Of a DNA stretch of 8,483 nucleotides, positions 6,544 to 8,483 are shown piece by piece; the first letter of the stretch is position 1; every line of letters starts with the position of its first letter. A program made the translations under genes and the position numbers. Source of the stretch: Opitutaceae bacterium UBA3033 (lineage in GTDB: Bacteria > Verrucomicrobiota > Verrucomicrobiia > Opitutales > Opitutaceae); assembly GCA_002367815.1 (NCBI GenBank), contig DFDG01000168.1, positions 1-8,483 on the forward strand, in the 5' to 3' direction. A model generated the notes under the pieces. It saw only the letters and a program-made list of their open reading frames with translations, was not told where the DNA came from and made no database searches.

Positions 6544-8454
6544 ATGCAAACCGACCAATTTTGGACGAGCCAGGACGGCCAAATCCTCAAGCTGAAAAGC
6601 AAGGACAAGCATACCATGTCCCTGACGCTGGCCTTCTGGCCCAGAAATCCCAAGGAACTGGAATTTCTCGAGTCCTATCTTTCGGATCTTCGTTTCACCG
6701 AACGCAGTTCTCTGGCCCGGATTGGCATCGAAATGAGACTGCAAGGTGCTCCAACCATGGACGGCCATCGGGTGGTGCTAAAGGCCGAGGCCTACATCTA
6801 TGATCAAAGTTTCCCCAACACTCCTTATTGGAAAAAACTCCTGCGTTTGGGCACACCCATCGGCCGATTGTTCTATGCCCCGATCTCAGCAAAACTTTCC
6901 AGCAACGAAATCTGGGACGCTATCCAAAGCAACGCCCTCAAGCTCCCCAATACCATTTCGATTGATTCCAGTGGTCGGGTGTTTTTTACCCCCCATGCAC
7001 TGAGCTACACGCTCAACCCCAGGCTACAACAACTCAACTTTGAACATATCGTGAGTGGTTATGCCGGCCGGTCATTTCTCGATAAAGTCCAAGTCAGGTG
7101 CGATGCCGCCCCGCTGACCATTCCCCAACAGTCGGGCGTCCTCACGAGCTGCTCCATGTATCTCAAGGAGCACTATGTCGTGCTTAATCCAGGAGAGGGA
7201 AACTTTGGACTGCACACCAGCGCTGTGCTTCTCGATCCCATCAAAACTTTCGGCACAAACATCATGTTGGAGATCTACAACACCGGCGATCATCCCGTGG
7301 TTAATCCCATGGTATCGGTGGAGGTCTTTCGCGCCCCACCCTACACTGATCCCGAGGCAAAACGCCTTACCAAAAAACGGCAACGGCTGCTCGGCACCGC
7401 CCAGACTATGTTCAAATGTCTGGATGAATTTCCCGCCCGGGAAAATAGCGCCCCCTCTCCTCGCACCAAAATCACCGTGCGCGGTCAAAGCGCCACCGTG
7501 GAAAATCGCACGGTCCTCGTCCGGGCCAACGACGAGGAACTGCGCACTCTTTTAAATGAGAAAGCCTGCCCCGTTGGGAGTCATACCTTGATTCAAGCTT
7601 TGGACGGAGCCCCCAGTGATGCGGACACCCTACTGGTTGATTATTTTCCCGATCTGCTCGAACACATGGAGCTGATCACTCGGCTCGGAGATATGAAGCT
7701 CAGGCGCATCATTTTCCGGCACGCTTCACGCACACACGGTTATTTCCTCTCCAGTAATGCGCACGCTCGGCTCGATACGTTCTATGCCATCGGGATTAAA
7801 GTCTATTGGTATGACGAACTGACCAAAGACATCTACCTCCACACCTACAAAAGAGACCATGGATTCTTCGTGCGTGAAGAAATGTCCCGCAAATTCCAGG
7901 AGAGCACCATCCTCGCATTTTACGGTTCCGCCGTCGGGTTGAACCAAGCTGACACCGATCGTATTTCGTCCTTGGTGGACAAGCTCACCGGCTTTCTCGG
8001 TGGCAACCTCGGAGTGCTGACCGGCGGTGGTGGTGGCGTGATGCGACTCGCCACCGATCAGGCCCGCAACAAAGGTGCGCTCACCGGCGCTTGTTTCTTG
8101 GAACTGGAAGCCCAGCCGCCGGAGCTCGGTGTGGATTTTTTCAACACTTTTCAGGAAAACTCCCGTCACTTCCGTCAAAAGTGGTTTGAGGCCGCCGATT
8201 TTTGCATATTCAACGTAGGAGGAGTCGGCACCCTCGAGGAAATCGGTATCGAACTCTGCAATCTCAAACTCGGTATCCGGCCCCGTGTGCCCTATGTCTT
8301 TTTCAACGCCAAGTTCTGGGGCAATCTTCGGAAACAAGTGAAACTTATGATCAGCGACAAACGTGCGCCCGCCTGGATGGCTGACTACATCCTCTTCACC
8401 GACGATCCCGATGAAGTGGTGCAATTTTACCGGAAGAAGCTGCAGGTGTTGTGA
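6544..8454 (+). CDS. Large protein with C-terminal LOG-like (SLOG superfamily) nucleotide-binding domain and unassigned N-terminal region
   Basis: Only the last third of this 636-residue protein is recognisable. Residues about 455-636 form a LOG-like Rossmann domain: AFYGSAVG (458-465), the glycine-rich GGGGGVM (494-500), SRHFRQKWFEAADF (540-553) resembling the substrate-arginine helix, and VGGVGTLEEIGIEL (558-571) in place of PGGxGTxxE. LOG enzymes split nucleotide monophosphates at the N-glycosidic bond, cytokinin-activating LOG and PpnN being examples; related SLOG domains sense or bind nucleotides. LOG proteins are usually about 200 residues. The preceding 450 residues match nothing I know. 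Residues about 205-265 look beta-rich, while 345-435 look alpha/beta, with DTLLVDYFPDLLEHM and hydrophobic RRIIF and IKVYWY strands. There is no signal peptide or membrane segment, so it is probably cytoplasmic. The first ATG is used; M25 is an alternative start. The gene stands alone, divergent from FKBP. Function is unknown; the domain call is firm. Confidence 0.8.
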   Translation: MQTDQFWTSQDGQILKLKSKDKHTMSLTLAFWPRNPKELEFLESYLSDLRFTERSSLARIGIEMRLQGAPTMDGHRVVLKAEAYIYDQSFPNTPYWKKLLRLGTPIGRLFYAPISAKLSSNEIWDAIQSNALKLPNTISIDSSGRVFFTPHALSYTLNPRLQQLNFEHIVSGYAGRSFLDKVQVRCDAAPLTIPQQSGVLTSCSMYLKEHYVVLNPGEGNFGLHTSAVLLDPIKTFGTNIMLEIYNTGDHPVVNPMVSVEVFRAPPYTDPEAKRLTKKRQRLLGTAQTMFKCLDEFPARENSAPSPRTKITVRGQSATVENRTVLVRANDEELRTLLNEKACPVGSHTLIQALDGAPSDADTLLVDYFPDLLEHMELITRLGDMKLRRIIFRHASRTHGYFLSSNAHARLDTFYAIGIKVYWYDELTKDIYLHTYKRDHGFFVREEMSRKFQESTILAFYGSAVGLNQADTDRISSLVDKLTGFLGGNLGVLTGGGGGVMRLATDQARNKGALTGACFLELEAQPPELGVDFFNTFQENSRHFRQKWFEAADFCIFNVGGVGTLEEIGIELCNLKLGIRPRVPYVFFNAKFWGNLRKQVKLMISDKRAPAWMADYILFTDDPDEVVQFYRKKLQVL

Positions 8455-8483
8455 CGCCTAGGGAAACGCTGATTAAAGGCAGC
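8455..8483. other. Trailing intergenic bases
   Basis: These are the 29 bases after the LOG-domain stop. I see no start codon with support, no hairpin and no T-tract, so the gene's terminator, if any, lies beyond the window. Confidence 0.5.

Noticed and set aside
7726..8424. Long minus-strand open frame of 232 residues opposite the LOG domain
   Set aside because: It is a shadow of the real plus-strand gene, whose conserved motifs are unambiguous; it shows no recognisable domain.

Overview
The window is densely coded bacterial chromosome: seven complete protein genes on both strands, no gene-free stretch over about 200 bases, and no tRNA, rRNA, CRISPR array, insertion sequence or integrase that I can see. 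The gene families are mostly housekeeping (shikimate kinase, queuosine reductase, periplasmic FKBP isomerase, threonine aldolase). Shine-Dalgarno sequences are weak or absent before most starts and base composition is moderate. The FKBP signal peptide and the FabZ-type dehydratase point to a Gram-negative-type cell. A member of Verrucomicrobiota or a related PVC lineage is my best guess, but it rests on general impression and not on a diagnostic marker.

Left part (1-2731): a gene for an acyl carrier protein fused to a FabZ-type hotdog dehydratase runs leftward. It is divergent, across a 201-base intergenic region, from a rightward two-gene unit: a GT4-family glycosyltransferase whose stop overlaps (ATGA) the start of a YbgC-type hotdog acyl-CoA thioesterase. 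An ACP-tethered dehydratase, a thioesterase and a glycosyltransferase together suggest a dedicated lipid, polyene or glycolipid pathway whose ketosynthase partners would lie beyond the left edge. That pathway is inference. The divergent region holds a fair sigma-70-like promoter candidate for the glycosyltransferase unit and a 6+6 bp dyad that could be an operator.

Middle part (2755-5568): a leftward aroK-queG pair separated by three bases (TGA-TAA-ATG) encodes shikimate kinase and epoxyqueuosine reductase. Divergent from it is a low-specificity L-threonine aldolase gene, which is more GC-rich than most of its neighbours.

Right part (5569-8483): a strong hairpin and T-tract terminator for the leftward FKBP gene lies in the convergent gap, with its T-tract running into the aldolase stop codon. 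The FKBP gene encodes an exported Mip/FkpA-like peptidyl-prolyl isomerase. Divergent from it is the most unusual gene here: a 636-residue protein with a LOG-like (SLOG superfamily) nucleotide-binding domain in its last 180 residues and about 450 N-terminal residues that I cannot assign. The usual PGGxGT motif reads VGGVGT. The final 29 bases contain no recognisable feature.
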